Translations under genes and position numbers: made by a program
DNA from: Rothia sp. (in: high G+C Gram-positive bacteria)
Lineage (GTDB): Bacteria > Actinomycetota > Actinomycetes > Actinomycetales > Micrococcaceae
Assembly: GCA_030529845.1 (NCBI GenBank)
Contig: JAUMWB010000003.1
Location: 310,001-374,000, forward strand
Direction of reading: 5' to 3'
DNA length: 64,000 bases
Shown: in pieces, positions 27,267 to 36,816 of the stretch
How positions within the stretch are numbered: position 1 is the first letter of the stretch
How the letters are laid out: every line of letters begins with the position of its first letter
The notes under the pieces: model-generated
What the model was told of the DNA's origin: nothing
Database searches by the model: none
The model's input: only the letters and a program-made list of their open reading frames with translations

Positions 27267-27869
27267 ATGGCCGACCAGACCGCAACCGCCTCAAACTGGA
27301 ACATACCCAATGCGCTGACCGCCCTGCGCATACTGATGGTGCCCCTGTTCGTGTGGGCCCTCTGGGCTGGCGGCCCCCACGGCGAGGCCAGCCTGAGCCT
27401 GCGCTGGTGGGCAGCTGCTGTGTTCGTACTGGCAATGATCACCGACTGGCTCGATGGCTACCTGGCCCGCAAGAACAACCTGATTACCAGCTTCGGAAAG
27501 ATCGCCGACCCCATTGCCGATAAGCTGCTGACGGGTGCCGCCTTCGTGGTGCTGTCTATGTTGGGGGAGCTGTGGTGGTGGGTTACCATCGTGATTCTGG
27601 TGCGCGAGTGGGGTATTACCGTGATGCGCCTCTTCATCATCAAGTACGGGGTGATGGCAGCCTCTAAGGGGGGAAAGCTCAAGACCGTGCTGCAGACCGT
27701 GGCGCTGGTGCTGATGATTCTGCCGCTGGGGCAGCTGGGTGCCTGGGCCCTGTGGCCCGGCTACCTGGTGATGGCCGCTGTGGTGGTGGTGACCGTGGTG
27801 ACCGGTATCGACTACGTCATCAAGGCTCTGCAGCTGCGCCGCGACTACTTCGCGGCTCAGGGCAAGTAG
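27267..27869 (+). CDS. pgsA: CDP-diacylglycerol--glycerol-3-phosphate 3-phosphatidyltransferase
   Basis: A 200-residue CDP-alcohol phosphatidyltransferase with the complete signature DWLDGYLARKNNLITSFGK followed by IADPIADK (DGx2AR...G...D...D) near residues 62-90. It makes phosphatidylglycerol phosphate, the precursor of phosphatidylglycerol and cardiolipin. About five membrane spans are visible. ATG 27267 follows AAGGAGAAGACC; the open frame upstream to 27234 has no site. It stands between ftsK and cinA as in other actinobacteria. Confidence 0.95.
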   Translation: MADQTATASNWNIPNALTALRILMVPLFVWALWAGGPHGEASLSLRWWAAAVFVLAMITDWLDGYLARKNNLITSFGKIADPIADKLLTGAAFVVLSMLGELWWWVTIVILVREWGITVMRLFIIKYGVMAASKGGKLKTVLQTVALVLMILPLGQLGAWALWPGYLVMAAVVVVTVVTGIDYVIKALQLRRDYFAAQGK

Positions 27870-27875
27870 GTTGGC

Positions 27876-28418
27876 ATGGCTGAGATAAAGACTCAGGAGC
27901 TTGAATGCGCAGCAGCCCGCCTGGTGGCCGTGGCGTCGGCACAGGCCGGGAGCAAGGCCACTTCGGGGGCGGACGCCGGCACCCAGCTGGCAACGGCAGA
28001 GTCTCTCACCGGGGGGATGGTGGGGCAGCTGATCTGCACCGTTCCAGGGGCCTCAGCCGTGTATCGGGGCGGCGTTATTTCCTACGCTACCGAGGTTAAG
28101 GCCTCGGTGCTGGGGGTACCTGCTGACCTCTTGGCTGAGCGGGGGGCTGTTAACCCCGATGTTGCGATTGCTATGGCGCAGGGAACTGCCCGGGTGTGCG
28201 GGGCTGACTTTGGCCTAGCTACCACCGGTGCCGCCGGGCCTGAGCCCTGCGATGGAAAACCGGTGGGGCGCGTCTACCTGGCGGTGGCGCACCCGGGCAG
28301 CGGGGGCGTCCGCGTGCTTGAAAAAAACTATGACGGCAACCGAGCCGAGATCCGCGCCCAGGCGGCTCACGATGCCCTGAATCTGCTCACAGACTTCCTT
28401 GCTGAAACTGTAAAGTAA
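27876..28418 (+). CDS. pncC: CinA C-terminal domain protein, nicotinamide-nucleotide amidohydrolase (PncC)
   Basis: A 180-residue stand-alone CinA C-terminal domain. LATAESLTGGMVGQ (about 36-49), GVISYATEVK and TTGAAGPEPCDGKPVGRVYLA are the family's conserved segments. The Ser/Thr-rich first motif holds the catalytic residues of NMN deamidase. The full-length CinA N-terminal domain is absent, which is usual in actinobacteria. The start at ATG 27876 lies six bases after the pgsA stop, indicating co-transcription. Confidence 0.9.
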   Translation: MAEIKTQELECAAARLVAVASAQAGSKATSGADAGTQLATAESLTGGMVGQLICTVPGASAVYRGGVISYATEVKASVLGVPADLLAERGAVNPDVAIAMAQGTARVCGADFGLATTGAAGPEPCDGKPVGRVYLAVAHPGSGGVRVLEKNYDGNRAEIRAQAAHDALNLLTDFLAETVK

Positions 28419-28544
28419 GCTCCCAGAAAATTTTCAGATGAATTTTTCAGCTAATAGGGAATGAAAATACAGCCGGGTGAGTTTAGATAGATATAACGGG
28501 AAAAATCGTAAGTAAACGACATATTCTCGAGTTCAGCTGACGAA

Positions 28545-28560
28545 AGCGCCGCAATGCGCT
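28545..28560. promoter_or_regulatory. candidate ClgR autoregulatory operator
   Basis: AGCGC at 28545-28549 and GCGCT at 28556-28560 form a palindrome with six bases between. It contains CGC-N6-GCG, the half-site spacing of known ClgR boxes, though inner bases do not match the consensus well. It lies about 60 bases before clgR. Closer to the gene, GCTCC/GGAGC arms at 28576-28595 flank TATAAC, a likely -10. Confidence 0.3.
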
Positions 28561-28621
28561 AGGCTGAAACCACACGCTCCTGATATAACGGGAGCACGAC
28601 CACCAGGAGATTGGTATAAAA

Positions 28622-29071
28622 ATGACTAAGCAGCCCGTATCCGTGAACGGTGTCGTCCGTTGGAAGGATGTGGGTCAGACTGAGAATGCTGCCCCCGCCC
28701 AAGACACCGGTAAAGTAATTCTGCTCCGCCACGCAATTGGCGAAGTTCTGCGCGATGTACGTCAGCGCCAGGGTCGCACCCTCCGCGAAGTTTCCCACTC
28801 AGCCCGAGTATCACTGGGCTACCTCAGCGAGGTTGAGCGCGGCCAGAAGGAAGCCTCATCAGAGCTACTGGCTTCCATCTGCCAGGCACTGAATATCTCC
28901 CTCTCAGCTATGCTGGCCGAAGTTTCAGCCCGTATGGCTGTCGAAGAAGGCTTCTCTGTGCCCGATACTGTGCCCGCTGAATTTTCAGAACAGTTCAAGC
29001 GCGAATACGGTATCTCTGCCACCTCAAGCCGCGATATTCCTGCCGCCGAGCGCCCCCTGGCAGCTCGCTAG
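28622..29071 (+). CDS. clgR: XRE-type transcriptional regulator ClgR
   Basis: A 149-residue regulator. The helix-turn-helix ([31 protein letters not shown]) occupies residues 45-80 and is nearly invariant in actinobacterial ClgR, the activator of clp protease genes and, in some genera, of DNA-repair genes. The N-terminal 38 residues are poorly conserved. ATG 28622 is preceded by AGGAGA at 11 bases. Context between cinA and recA is the standard one. A strong terminator follows. Confidence 0.88.
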   Translation: MTKQPVSVNGVVRWKDVGQTENAAPAQDTGKVILLRHAIGEVLRDVRQRQGRTLREVSHSARVSLGYLSEVERGQKEASSELLASICQALNISLSAMLAEVSARMAVEEGFSVPDTVPAEFSEQFKREYGISATSSRDIPAAERPLAAR

Positions 29072-29114
29072 CCTATTTGTTCTCTCAACGAAGATTTCTC
29101 TAGACAAAGAGATG

Positions 29115-29145
29115 GAGCCGGGCCCCGCGGGGCTCGGCTCTCTTT
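29115..29145 (+). terminator. intrinsic terminator after clgR
   Basis: GAGCCGGGCCCC (29115-29126) pairs with GGGGCTCGGCTC (29129-29140) including one G-U pair; the tail is TCTTT. Confidence 0.85.
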
Positions 29146-29173
29146 ATGCCCCGACCGGGGTGAAAGGTTGCCT

Positions 29174-29395
29174 ATGAAGCTCAGTGAATTTTGGTCAGCC
29201 ATGGACCACGAGTTCGGGCCGGTTTATGCTCGTCATCTAGCCCGGGATTTGGTGCCGGGTGATTTTGGTGAGCTCACCGCCCAGCAGGCTCTTGACTCCG
29301 GTGTAAATGTTCGTGAGGTCTGGTTGGCTATCTGTCGGGTGCAGGATGTTCCTGTAGAGAGGCAGCTGGGGCCGGATATTGAACCGCGATCCTAG
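29174..29395 (+). CDS. DUF3046 family small protein
   Basis: A 73-residue acidic protein, MKLSEFWSAMDHEFGP...LARDLV...GNVREVWLAICRV-like, matching the DUF3046 family found beside recA in many actinobacteria. No catalytic motif is visible and its function is unknown. ATG 29174 is chosen over TTG 29168 because GAAAGG lies seven bases before it. It is a single-gene unit between the clgR terminator and the recA promoter. Confidence 0.85.
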   Translation: MKLSEFWSAMDHEFGPVYARHLARDLVPGDFGELTAQQALDSGVNVREVWLAICRVQDVPVERQLGPDIEPRS

Positions 29396-29430
29396 TGGGC
29401 TGGAAGCTCTAGAAAACTGTTCGTACTTAA

Positions 29431-29446
29431 TAGAAAATGTGTTCGA
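29431..29446. promoter_or_regulatory. LexA-binding SOS box of recA
   Basis: TAGAAAATGTGTTCGA matches the Gram-positive/actinobacterial box TCGAACNNNNGTTCGA at 10 of 12 fixed positions and stands 165 bases before recA. Confidence 0.75.
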
Positions 29447-29611
29447 ATTCCTGTAGGATTGTGAACAAACGACCGGCAGCCCGCGACACATAACCGGGTT
29501 ATCCACAGATTTTCAAAATCTTCGTGCTGAACCCTTAAAGTGTCAGCCCTAGGTATTACCGTGGTAGGCAGAGAAGAACTCTCGCGCCGCGATAAGAAAT
29601 GAGGAACATAC

Positions 29612-30718
29612 ATGGCAGCGAAAACTCGCATGCAGTCAGTAGGTCAGGTACCCGCCGAGGGCCGCGAAAAGGCTCTCGAAGCCGTGCTTGCCCAGATCGA
29701 TAAGAACTACGGCAAGGGCTCCGTCATGCGACTGGGTGACCGCGAAGCCAGCAAGGTTGAGACTATCTCCACTGGCGCCCTGGCTCTGGACGCCGCCCTC
29801 GGCATTGGCGGTCTGCCCCGCGGCCGCGTGGTAGAAATCTACGGCCCTGAGTCCTCCGGTAAGACCACCGTGGCCCTGCACGCTGTTGCCAACGTGCAGA
29901 AGGCTGGCGGTATTGCAGCCTTCATCGATGCTGAGCATGCCCTTGATCCGGTCTACGCGGCCAAGCTGGGTGTAGACACCGATGCCCTGCTGGTCTCCCA
30001 GCCCGACACCGGTGAACAGGCTCTGGAAATCATGGATATGCTGGTGGGCTCAGGCTCCATCGACATCATCGTGGTTGACTCTGTTGCTGCTCTGGTGCCC
30101 CGCGCCGAAATCGAAGGTGAAATGGGTGACTCCCACGTGGGTCTGCAGGCCCGCCTGATGTCCCAGGCCCTGCGTAAGATCACCGGTCGTCTCTCTGCCA
30201 CCAACACCACCGCAATCTTCATCAACCAGCTGCGTGAAAAGATTGGTGTCTTCTTCGGCTCACCCGAAACCACCACCGGTGGTAAGGCACTGAAGTTCTA
30301 CGCCTCGGTACGTATCGATATTCGCCGTATTGAGACCCTCAAGGATGGCGCTAACCCCATCGGTAACCGCACCCGCGCCAAGGTCGTGAAGAACAAGATG
30401 GCTCCGCCCTTCAAGCAGGCTGAATTCGATATTCTCTACGGCGAGGGCATCTCGGTTGAGGGCGGTATTCTCGACCTCGCCGTTGAGCATAACGTGGTCA
30501 AAAAGTCCGGTGCCTGGTTCACCTACGAGGGGGACCAGCTGGGTCAGGGTAAGGAAAACGTGCGTCGTTTCCTCAAAGACAACCCCGAACTCACCGAAGA
30601 GATCAAGTACAAGACCATGGTCAAGCTCGGCATCATTGAGGTTGACGAGGAAGAGCTGGATGAGATCGAGCCCAGCACCTCTGTGGACCCGCTCGATGAT
30701 ATCTCTGAGAACTTCTAA
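29612..30718 (+). CDS. recA: recombinase RecA
   Basis: A 368-residue RecA: ATP-dependent strand exchange and co-protease for LexA. Walker A GPESSGKT is at residues 78-85, with [22 protein letters not shown] as Walker B and L1, and the L2 region [20 protein letters not shown]. The C-terminal tail is acidic, as is usual. ATG 29612 follows GAGGAA. An SOS box upstream and recX downstream complete the usual regulatory circuit. Confidence 0.98.
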   Translation: MAAKTRMQSVGQVPAEGREKALEAVLAQIDKNYGKGSVMRLGDREASKVETISTGALALDAALGIGGLPRGRVVEIYGPESSGKTTVALHAVANVQKAGGIAAFIDAEHALDPVYAAKLGVDTDALLVSQPDTGEQALEIMDMLVGSGSIDIIVVDSVAALVPRAEIEGEMGDSHVGLQARLMSQALRKITGRLSATNTTAIFINQLREKIGVFFGSPETTTGGKALKFYASVRIDIRRIETLKDGANPIGNRTRAKVVKNKMAPPFKQAEFDILYGEGISVEGGILDLAVEHNVVKKSGAWFTYEGDQLGQGKENVRRFLKDNPELTEEIKYKTMVKLGIIEVDEEELDEIEPSTSVDPLDDISENF

Positions 30719-30738
30719 ACTCATAACAGCGAGCTAGC

Positions 30739-30780
30739 AGCCGCCACTACCGGGAGAAACCCCCTGTAGTGGCGGCTTTC
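30739..30780 (+). terminator. terminator between recA and recX
   Basis: Arms AGCCGCCACTAC (30739-30750) and GTAGTGGCGGCT (30766-30777) pair perfectly and are followed by TTTC. Partial read-through would keep RecX below RecA, as known elsewhere. Confidence 0.8.
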
Positions 30781-30813
30781 GACATGACACGATGTAGGTA
30801 GTAGGAGGGGAAC

Positions 30814-31815
30814 ATGAGCGCAGAAAACCCACGAGTCGAAGATTTTCTTGCCCCTGAGGAGTACCCGGCATGGCATCCCGCTGCCCAAGGTCTGGCCCAA
30901 GACCTGCCGGGGGAGTCCGGTGCCTACGCAAACGCACAAACCGCTACCCCCTACACGGGTAAAGCATCAGCCGCCGCGGTCAGTAGCCGTGATGGTGGGG
31001 AATTAGCCGAGGCTGCGGAACCAGCCCGTCAGAGCAAATACACCCGCCGTCGCAACCCCAACCTCAAAAAAGGGTTCCGCAAGCCGCCCGCCAAATACGC
31101 TGCCCGCTCTCCCTTCGCACCTGCTATCGGGGCGGCGTCCGCCCCAGAGCAGGAAGCCCCGCAGCGCAAGCGCTCCCAGCCGCTCTTCCGAGAAGGCTCA
31201 GCCCTCAACGAGCCCGTCAGCGATGAAGAGATGCTGATCCAGGGCGTCACTCCCATGCCCGAGAAACGCGGCCGGGGTGGAAAAGAGCCAGAAAACGAAT
31301 TTACGCGGGCTAAAAATATCGTGCTGAATCAGCTAGCTGCGTCACCCAAGTCACGGGCCATGCTGGAGAAAAAGCTGCTTGAAAAAGAGATCTCAGCAGA
31401 AGTCATTGAGGACATTCTGAACCGGTTTGAGGCGGTCAATCTCATTAACGACGCCGAATTCGCCGACGTATATGTGCGCACCCGCATGAACGTGAAGAAG
31501 CTGTCGCGCTCTGCCATCCGGCGGGAGCTAAAAACCAAGGGCGTTGAGGGGGAGCTTGCCGAAATAGCTCTGGAACAGCGCACCGAAGAGGACGAGCGGG
31601 CGGACGCCCACGAGCTGGTGCGTAAGAAACTGCGCCCCTCCATGAACCTGGGGGAACGCGCCGAAAAAGAAAAGGTGATGCGCCGCCTGGTGGCTATGCT
31701 GGGCCGTAAGGGCTACCCGGCTGGTCTTGCCTTTAGCGTGGTGCGCGAAGAAGTCGAGGCGTATGCGACCGAGATGGGCATGACCTCAGAAGACAGCTAC
31801 TCCTACTACGACTAA
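30814..31815 (+). CDS. recX: RecA regulator RecX with long N-terminal extension
   Basis: A 333-residue protein. The RecX fold occupies about residues 165-325, made of three-helix repeats with RAKNIVLNQLAASPKSRAMLEKKLLEKEI, LINDAEFADVYVRTR and RRLVAMLGRKGYPAGLAFSVVREE. RecX caps RecA filaments. The first 165 residues are low in hydrophobics and rich in Ala, Pro, Arg and Lys, so probably disordered; RecX alone is usually 150-200 residues. ATG 30814 follows GTAGGAGGGG with good spacing. Confidence 0.92.
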   Translation: MSAENPRVEDFLAPEEYPAWHPAAQGLAQDLPGESGAYANAQTATPYTGKASAAAVSSRDGGELAEAAEPARQSKYTRRRNPNLKKGFRKPPAKYAARSPFAPAIGAASAPEQEAPQRKRSQPLFREGSALNEPVSDEEMLIQGVTPMPEKRGRGGKEPENEFTRAKNIVLNQLAASPKSRAMLEKKLLEKEISAEVIEDILNRFEAVNLINDAEFADVYVRTRMNVKKLSRSAIRRELKTKGVEGELAEIALEQRTEEDERADAHELVRKKLRPSMNLGERAEKEKVMRRLVAMLGRKGYPAGLAFSVVREEVEAYATEMGMTSEDSYSYYD

Positions 31816-31818
31816 AAA

Positions 31819-31858
31819 CTGGGGCGCACGATACACAGGTGTGTATCGTGCGCCCCAG
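31819..31858. terminator. bidirectional terminator between recX and the permease gene
   Basis: A perfect 19-pair stem, 31819-31837 with 31840-31858, around a GG turn. Read on the minus strand it is followed by TTTTTA, so it serves the convergent permease gene best; on the plus strand the tail is weak. Confidence 0.85.
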
Positions 31859-31880
31859 CTCCCATCTGGTCGGTAACCGG

Positions 31881-33104
31881 TTAGGACCAGCCGTTGGGCA
31901 GAAGCCCGAAAATAGCGGCAACCGAGTAGATAAAGGCAACCGTATAGGTCACAATCAGGATTCCCTGGGCCAGGGGGTGAGCCTGCCAGGTTACCTTCCA
32001 GATAGGCTCCAGCTCGCCCTTCTGCCGGGCAGCTCGGAGCATCAGCACCGGCAAGATAGACATGGCTGCACCGGCAAAACCACCGGCATAGGACAGGGCA
32101 GAGACGAAGCCACCCAGGCCGGCAATAGAGATAGCCAGCGGCGGCAGCACGGTGAGGCCAACAGCTACAAGCCGAAGCGGGCCGTGCTCCTCCCAGCGGG
32201 TGATGTCAAGGATGTTGCGCATAGCGGTGTAGCCGATAGCTACAAAAGAAGTAAACATGGCCAGCAGGGCAAAGATATTAGCCAGATAGTAGGCTAGCGG
32301 CCCCAAGGCCTCACCCCAGGAGAGGGTAACAACTTCAGAAACATCATCACCGAGAAGCCCCAGAGCCACGAAGGGGACCAGGGCTAGGGTAAAACCTGTG
32401 GCTGACATGCCGCCGACCAGGGCGGTAGGAATAGCCTTGGGGTTGGTATCGCCAAGCCCGCGGACCAGTTCAGGTACCACGTACTGGGCCATGAAGGTAA
32501 AGACCGCCAGATTCATGATCGGCACGATGAAGAAAGGGTGAAACTCTACCAGGTTAGAGAGGGTGATGCCGGGGCCCACAATAGTCCAGAGGGACAGGGC
32601 GAGAATAATTGCTGCCATACCCGTAGTAATGAGCCCCTCGACCAGGCCGGTGGCGTGCAGGCCCTTGAACATGATGAAGGAACCAAGCGCGAAGAAGAGC
32701 AGGGTGCCAGCGAGCTGGGGTAGACCGGTGAGGTTATTCAGCAGGGAGCCTGATCCGGCTGCGTAGGCGATAAGGGCACCGATGGAGTTGACCATGATGG
32801 CCAGGAAGATAACCCACCGGCCAGCCTGGCCCAGGTACTTTTCAGCGAGACCCGAGAGCTGTAGCGGTTCTTTGGTGCGCTGGGAGACCTCGGCGATATA
32901 CATCATGGAGAAGGTAGTCAGTAGCCCCGCGACGGTGAGGGCAACTGCGAGCGCTAGGAAGCCACCGTGACGGGCGGCGTAGGGCAGGCTGAGGATGCCT
33001 GCGCCGATGTTGGTTCCGAAGATGAGCGCAATACCTTGGAGGACGCTGAGGGTTGGGGCGGGGCGCTGATAGGCGACTGACCCTGAAGAGGTGGGTTGAG
33101 ACAT
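31881..33104 (-). CDS. amino-acid permease (aromatic/hydroxy amino-acid transporter family)
   Basis: A 407-residue protein with about 11 membrane spans. LIFGTNIGAGILSLPYAARHGG (span 1, about 26-50) carries the unwound Gly-Ala-Gly motif of the TyrP/Mtr/SdaC-type permeases, which take up aromatic amino acids or serine/threonine by proton symport. The exact substrate is not predictable. GTG/ATG choice: ATG 33104 with TAAGGA six bases upstream. It is monocistronic, ending at a shared terminator with recX. Confidence 0.85.
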   Translation of the reverse strand: MSQPTSSGSVAYQRPAPTLSVLQGIALIFGTNIGAGILSLPYAARHGGFLALAVALTVAGLLTTFSMMYIAEVSQRTKEPLQLSGLAEKYLGQAGRWVIFLAIMVNSIGALIAYAAGSGSLLNNLTGLPQLAGTLLFFALGSFIMFKGLHATGLVEGLITTGMAAIILALSLWTIVGPGITLSNLVEFHPFFIVPIMNLAVFTFMAQYVVPELVRGLGDTNPKAIPTALVGGMSATGFTLALVPFVALGLLGDDVSEVVTLSWGEALGPLAYYLANIFALLAMFTSFVAIGYTAMRNILDITRWEEHGPLRLVAVGLTVLPPLAISIAGLGGFVSALSYAGGFAGAAMSILPVLMLRAARQKGELEPIWKVTWQAHPLAQGILIVTYTVAFIYSVAAIFGLLPNGWS

Positions 33105-33179
33105 AGGGGTCCTTAGGGGTAGGGGGCGTACGGTGTGATGTCCTGAAGTAGATAGTACTCCCGGTAGGGCACAGAGGGG

Positions 33180-34268
33180 CTATTGTGACCGGTCTTGCCC
33201 GGTGGCTTGTTCTGTCAAGATTGCTTGGATAGTGAGGGTTGCTGCTGCTACCTGTTTGTCACGGTCGAGGGTTGTTTGGGGGAGGGGAGCGATGCGCTGG
33301 TAGAAGTCTTGGGTTTTCGTCTGCCAGGTCGGGCTGGCAACTAATACCGATGGGAGGGGACCATCGGGCCAGGATGGGAAGCCCAGCAGGAGCTCGGCTA
33401 CCGGTAGGGCCCAGTGATGCCAGCAGGTGCCTTCAGCATCAATACCGCGAAGCCCCGAGGCCGGAGCGGCTTGATGCAGCAGGTTGGCCGGAGAAAAATC
33501 GCCGGACGACAGCACCCTCTCGCTCGGTACCGGGTAGATGATGCCCGCCACGGCCTGCTCCATCTGCGTGAATTCAGCCGACTTTATCGCAACTCCTTGC
33601 CTCTCAGCTAGCAGGTACAGGCCCCTAAAGGCCAGCTGGGGTGAGGGCAGGGAACCAGGTGCGGACGCCCGCGTGTCGGCGCTCGCAAGCTCAGATGAGA
33701 AAGACGCCTGGGCGGTAGCCTGGGCGGGGGAGCGCAGGATACTAGCCCAGGTATCAACCCAAGCGGTCAGGGCCCGGTGGGGTGTGGCGTCCGCTCCGGA
33801 AGAGAGCAGGAGGTTGCCCAGGCTGACTGTGGGGTTTTTGCTGGCGACGTCCTCAAGAATCAAGAGCCTGGCCGTGTCGTCGGCCGCGATCAGGCGGGGG
33901 TAAAGCCCCGGTGCAATCTGCTCCAGGGCAGCAAGGCCGTGCTTTTCGCGCAGATAGCCAAAACCGCCGGAATTAGTCGCAGAATCCTTGCGCCGAAAAT
34001 ATTTGAGCACCACAGAGGGATCAGCGAAGCCCTGAAGCCCAAGGCGCAGCACCACCGAGCGCATACCGGCGGAGAGGATCTCTACCCCGGTAATTTCACT
34101 GCCGCTGCCGCTGGCAGGGAGCAACCGCAGCCCCTCCTCAAGCAGGTGCCGAGCCAGCCTGCCAAAGGCCGCCGAGGTGACCGGCTGGTCGGTGGGGTGT
34201 GGGCTGTACACGGCAATGGCGTGCTCCAGCAGTGAGCTAGACCAAGTACCTGAGGGGAAAGAGGGCAT
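33180..34268 (-). CDS. phosphotransferase-fold protein (APH-like)
   Basis: A 362-residue protein that looks like a divergent aminoglycoside-phosphotransferase/choline-kinase fold. VVLKYFRRKDS near residue 85 fits the ATP-binding lysine strand, LLILEDVASKNP the hinge, and SSGDFSPANLLHQ near 262 the catalytic-loop pattern (HGDFSPxNLL with the His replaced by Ser), followed by LRGIDAEG as the metal-binding Asp region. The substrate is unknown. It is divergent from miaB with only 34 bases between starts; TATTCT (minus strand, 34281-34276) seven bases upstream suggests a leaderless mRNA. Confidence 0.6.
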   Translation of the reverse strand: MPSFPSGTWSSSLLEHAIAVYSPHPTDQPVTSAAFGRLARHLLEEGLRLLPASGSGSEITGVEILSAGMRSVVLRLGLQGFADPSVVLKYFRRKDSATNSGGFGYLREKHGLAALEQIAPGLYPRLIAADDTARLLILEDVASKNPTVSLGNLLLSSGADATPHRALTAWVDTWASILRSPAQATAQASFSSELASADTRASAPGSLPSPQLAFRGLYLLAERQGVAIKSAEFTQMEQAVAGIIYPVPSERVLSSGDFSPANLLHQAAPASGLRGIDAEGTCWHHWALPVAELLLGFPSWPDGPLPSVLVASPTWQTKTQDFYQRIAPLPQTTLDRDKQVAAATLTIQAILTEQATGQDRSQ

Positions 34269-34275
34269 AGAGCCC

Positions 34276-34296
34276 AGAATAGCAACCTAGTAGACT
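34276..34296. promoter_or_regulatory. overlapping divergent promoters of miaB and the phosphotransferase gene
   Basis: Plus-strand TAGACT (34291-34296) ends six bases before the miaB GTG. Minus-strand TATTCT (34281-34276) ends seven bases before the other gene's ATG. With 34 bases between start codons the -35 regions must overlap the opposite promoter. No ribosome-binding site is visible on either side. Confidence 0.5.
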
Positions 34297-34302
34297 GTAC
34301 GG

Positions 34303-35814
34303 GTGAGTATTGACGTGAACCCCGAAACCACCGCAGACCAGAAAACCCGCACCTACGAGGTGCGCACCTTCGGCTGCCAGATGAATGTACACGATTCAGA
34401 GCGCATGAGCGGCCTGCTCGAAGCCTCAGGTTACGTGCCCGCTGAAGAAGGGAGCACCCCCGACCTGGTGGTCTTCAATACCTGTGCTGTGCGCGAGAAC
34501 GCCGATAATAAGCTCTACGGTAACCTGGGTCAGCTGGCCCCGGTCAAGCGCGAGAACGAGGGCATGCAGATCGCTGTAGGCGGCTGCCTGGCACAGAAAG
34601 ACCAGGACACCATCTTGAAGAAGGCCCCCTGGGTTGACGTGGTTTTCGGTACCCACAACATTGGCTCCCTGCCTACCCTGCTGGAGCGCGCTCGTCATAA
34701 CAACGAGGCCCAGGCCGAGTTGCTCGAAGCACTGGAGGTCTTCCCCTCCACCCTGCCGACCAAACGTGACCACGTCTACTCCGGCTGGGTCTCTATCTCT
34801 GTGGGCTGCAACAACACCTGTACCTTCTGTATCGTGCCCTCCCTGCGCGGTAAGGAAGAAGACCGCCGCCCCGGCGAGATTCTGGCAGAAGTGCAGGCCC
34901 TGGTGGACGACGGCGCTATCGAGGTGACCCTGCTGGGTCAGAACGTTAACTCCTACGGCGTAGGTTTTGGTGACCGTCAGGCTTTCTCCAAGCTGCTGCG
35001 GGCCTGCGGCGAGATCGAGGGGTTGGAGCGCGTCCGCTTTACCTCCCCCCACCCCGCCATGTTTACCGACGACGTCATCGATGCCATGGCCGAGACCCCC
35101 AACGTCATGCCCGTGCTGCATATGCCCCTACAGTCCGGTTCTGACAAGGTGCTCAAAGACATGAAGCGCTCCTACCGCTCCAAGAAGTTCCTGGGAATCC
35201 TAGAGAAGGTACGCGAGCGCATCCCCGAGGCCGTTATCACCACCGACATCATCGTGGGCTTCCCCGGCGAGACCGAGGAAGACTTCCAAGAGACCTTGCG
35301 GGTGGTCGAAGAGTCCCGTTTCTCGTCCGCTTTTACCTTCCAGTACTCGATTCGCCCTGGTACCCCGGCTGCTACCATGCCCAACCAGGTGCCCAAGGCT
35401 GTGGTGCAGGAGCGCTACGAGCGCCTGATTGCCCTGCAGGACCGCATCGCCGGCGAAGAGAACCGCAAGCAGCTGGGCAAGACCGTGGAACTGATGGTGA
35501 CCGCAGAGTCTGGCCGTAAGGCTGAAGAAACCGGCCGCCTGTCGGGCCGGGCCCGCGACCAGCGCCTGGTCCACTTCACCGTGCCCGAAGGCTGCGAGGT
35601 GCCCCGCCCCGGCGACCTGGTCACCCTGCCCATCACCGAGGCCGGCTCCTTCCACCTGATCTCTGACCCCACTGCAGACCAGTACTCGGTACGCCGCTCC
35701 CGTGCCGGTGACGCCTGGGACCGCGCCCAGGCTGACTCTTGCGGCACCGGCACCACCCAGGTGCCCGGCAGCCCCGTATCCCTGGGTTTCCCCACCTTCA
35801 AGCCCGCCCTCTAA
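34303..35814 (+). CDS. miaB: tRNA-2-methylthio-N6-dimethylallyladenosine synthase
   Basis: A 503-residue radical-SAM methylthiotransferase acting at A37 of tRNAs. The N-terminal cluster-binding cysteines are in TFGCQMN, FNTCAV and GGCLAQ. The radical-SAM cluster CNNTCTFC has cysteines at 169, 173 and 176. A TRAM domain follows near 415-470, then a 30-residue tail. GTG 34303 is likely a leaderless start. miaA, which makes the substrate modification, follows directly, so both steps of ms2i6A synthesis are in one operon. Confidence 0.96.
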   Translation: MSIDVNPETTADQKTRTYEVRTFGCQMNVHDSERMSGLLEASGYVPAEEGSTPDLVVFNTCAVRENADNKLYGNLGQLAPVKRENEGMQIAVGGCLAQKDQDTILKKAPWVDVVFGTHNIGSLPTLLERARHNNEAQAELLEALEVFPSTLPTKRDHVYSGWVSISVGCNNTCTFCIVPSLRGKEEDRRPGEILAEVQALVDDGAIEVTLLGQNVNSYGVGFGDRQAFSKLLRACGEIEGLERVRFTSPHPAMFTDDVIDAMAETPNVMPVLHMPLQSGSDKVLKDMKRSYRSKKFLGILEKVRERIPEAVITTDIIVGFPGETEEDFQETLRVVEESRFSSAFTFQYSIRPGTPAATMPNQVPKAVVQERYERLIALQDRIAGEENRKQLGKTVELMVTAESGRKAEETGRLSGRARDQRLVHFTVPEGCEVPRPGDLVTLPITEAGSFHLISDPTADQYSVRRSRAGDAWDRAQADSCGTGTTQVPGSPVSLGFPTFKPAL

Positions 35815-35817
35815 GCT

Positions 35818-36780
35818 GTGGTTGAGAAGGACGCCGGCAGCAGCTCCCTGCCCCTCATCGCCGTGGTGGGCCCCACCGGCTCAGGCAAGAGTGCCCTAGC
35901 TATTGAGCTGGCCCTTGCCCTGGGCGGGGAGTGCGTCAATGCTGATTCCATGCAGTTCTACCGGGGCATGAATATCGGCACTGCCAAGGTCACCGTCGAA
36001 GAAATGCGCGGGGTACCCCACCACCTGCTCGATACTCTCGACGTGACGGAAGAAGCCTCGGTGGCAACCTTCCAGGCACAAGCCCGGCAGGCTTTCGATG
36101 AGATTCGCGCTCGCGGGAACTACCCGATTCTGGTCGGCGGCTCAGGCCTCTACGTGCGAGCTGCCCTGGATGTCTTGGAGTTTCCCGAAACCGACCCGGC
36201 TGTGCGGGCCCGGCTGGAAGCTGAGCTGGCGGCGTCCGGCTCCGGCCCCCTGTTGGAGCGGCTGCGCACGGTTGACCCAGAATCTGCCGAGCGGGTCAAG
36301 GATGACCGCCGCCTGGTGCGCGCTCTGGAGGTCTTTGAGGTGACCGGCCGCCCCTTCTCGTCCTTTATGCCTACCCGCACCTACTACCAGCCCGCCCTGC
36401 AAATCGGGCTGAACGGCGACCGCGCCCAGCTGCACCAGCGGCTGCACGAGCGGGTGGTTGCTATGGAAGAAGCCGGTCTGCTAGCTGAGGTTGAGGCTCT
36501 TGAAGCTCAGGGGCTGCGCCAGGGCAAGACCGCTCCGGCCGCTATCGGCTACCGGGAGTTCCTCAAGGTTTTGGACGCTACCCGCGGCCACCTGCCGGAT
36601 GGGCAGGAATATTCTGTGGCTCAGGCTGTTGACGATACCGTGACCGCCACCCGCCAGTTCGCCCGCCGTCAGCTTACCTGGTTCAGGGCAGATCACCGGG
36701 TGCACTGGCTGGACTGGTCCAGCCCCACCCTGCTGGATGAAGCCCTGGCTCTTATCACCGACGAACAGCCACTAGACTAA
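35818..36780 (+). CDS. miaA: tRNA dimethylallyltransferase
   Basis: A 320-residue MiaA that transfers dimethylallyl to A37. Walker [13 protein letters not shown] is at residues 14-25, with [17 protein letters not shown] (DSxQ substrate motif) and [10 protein letters not shown] further on. GTG 35818 follows the miaB stop by three bases. The next gene in the group is dapF, the usual actinobacterial order. Confidence 0.95.
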   Translation: MVEKDAGSSSLPLIAVVGPTGSGKSALAIELALALGGECVNADSMQFYRGMNIGTAKVTVEEMRGVPHHLLDTLDVTEEASVATFQAQARQAFDEIRARGNYPILVGGSGLYVRAALDVLEFPETDPAVRARLEAELAASGSGPLLERLRTVDPESAERVKDDRRLVRALEVFEVTGRPFSSFMPTRTYYQPALQIGLNGDRAQLHQRLHERVVAMEEAGLLAEVEALEAQGLRQGKTAPAAIGYREFLKVLDATRGHLPDGQEYSVAQAVDDTVTATRQFARRQLTWFRADHRVHWLDWSSPTLLDEALALITDEQPLD

Positions 36781-36816
36781 GTAAGAAAAGCGCCCCACAA
36801 CGGAAAGGCAAAACCC

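Noticed and set aside
29410-29425. GAAAACTGTTCG upstream of recA as a second SOS box
   Set aside because: The two half-sites are one base too close compared with the consensus; only 29431-29446 has right spacing.
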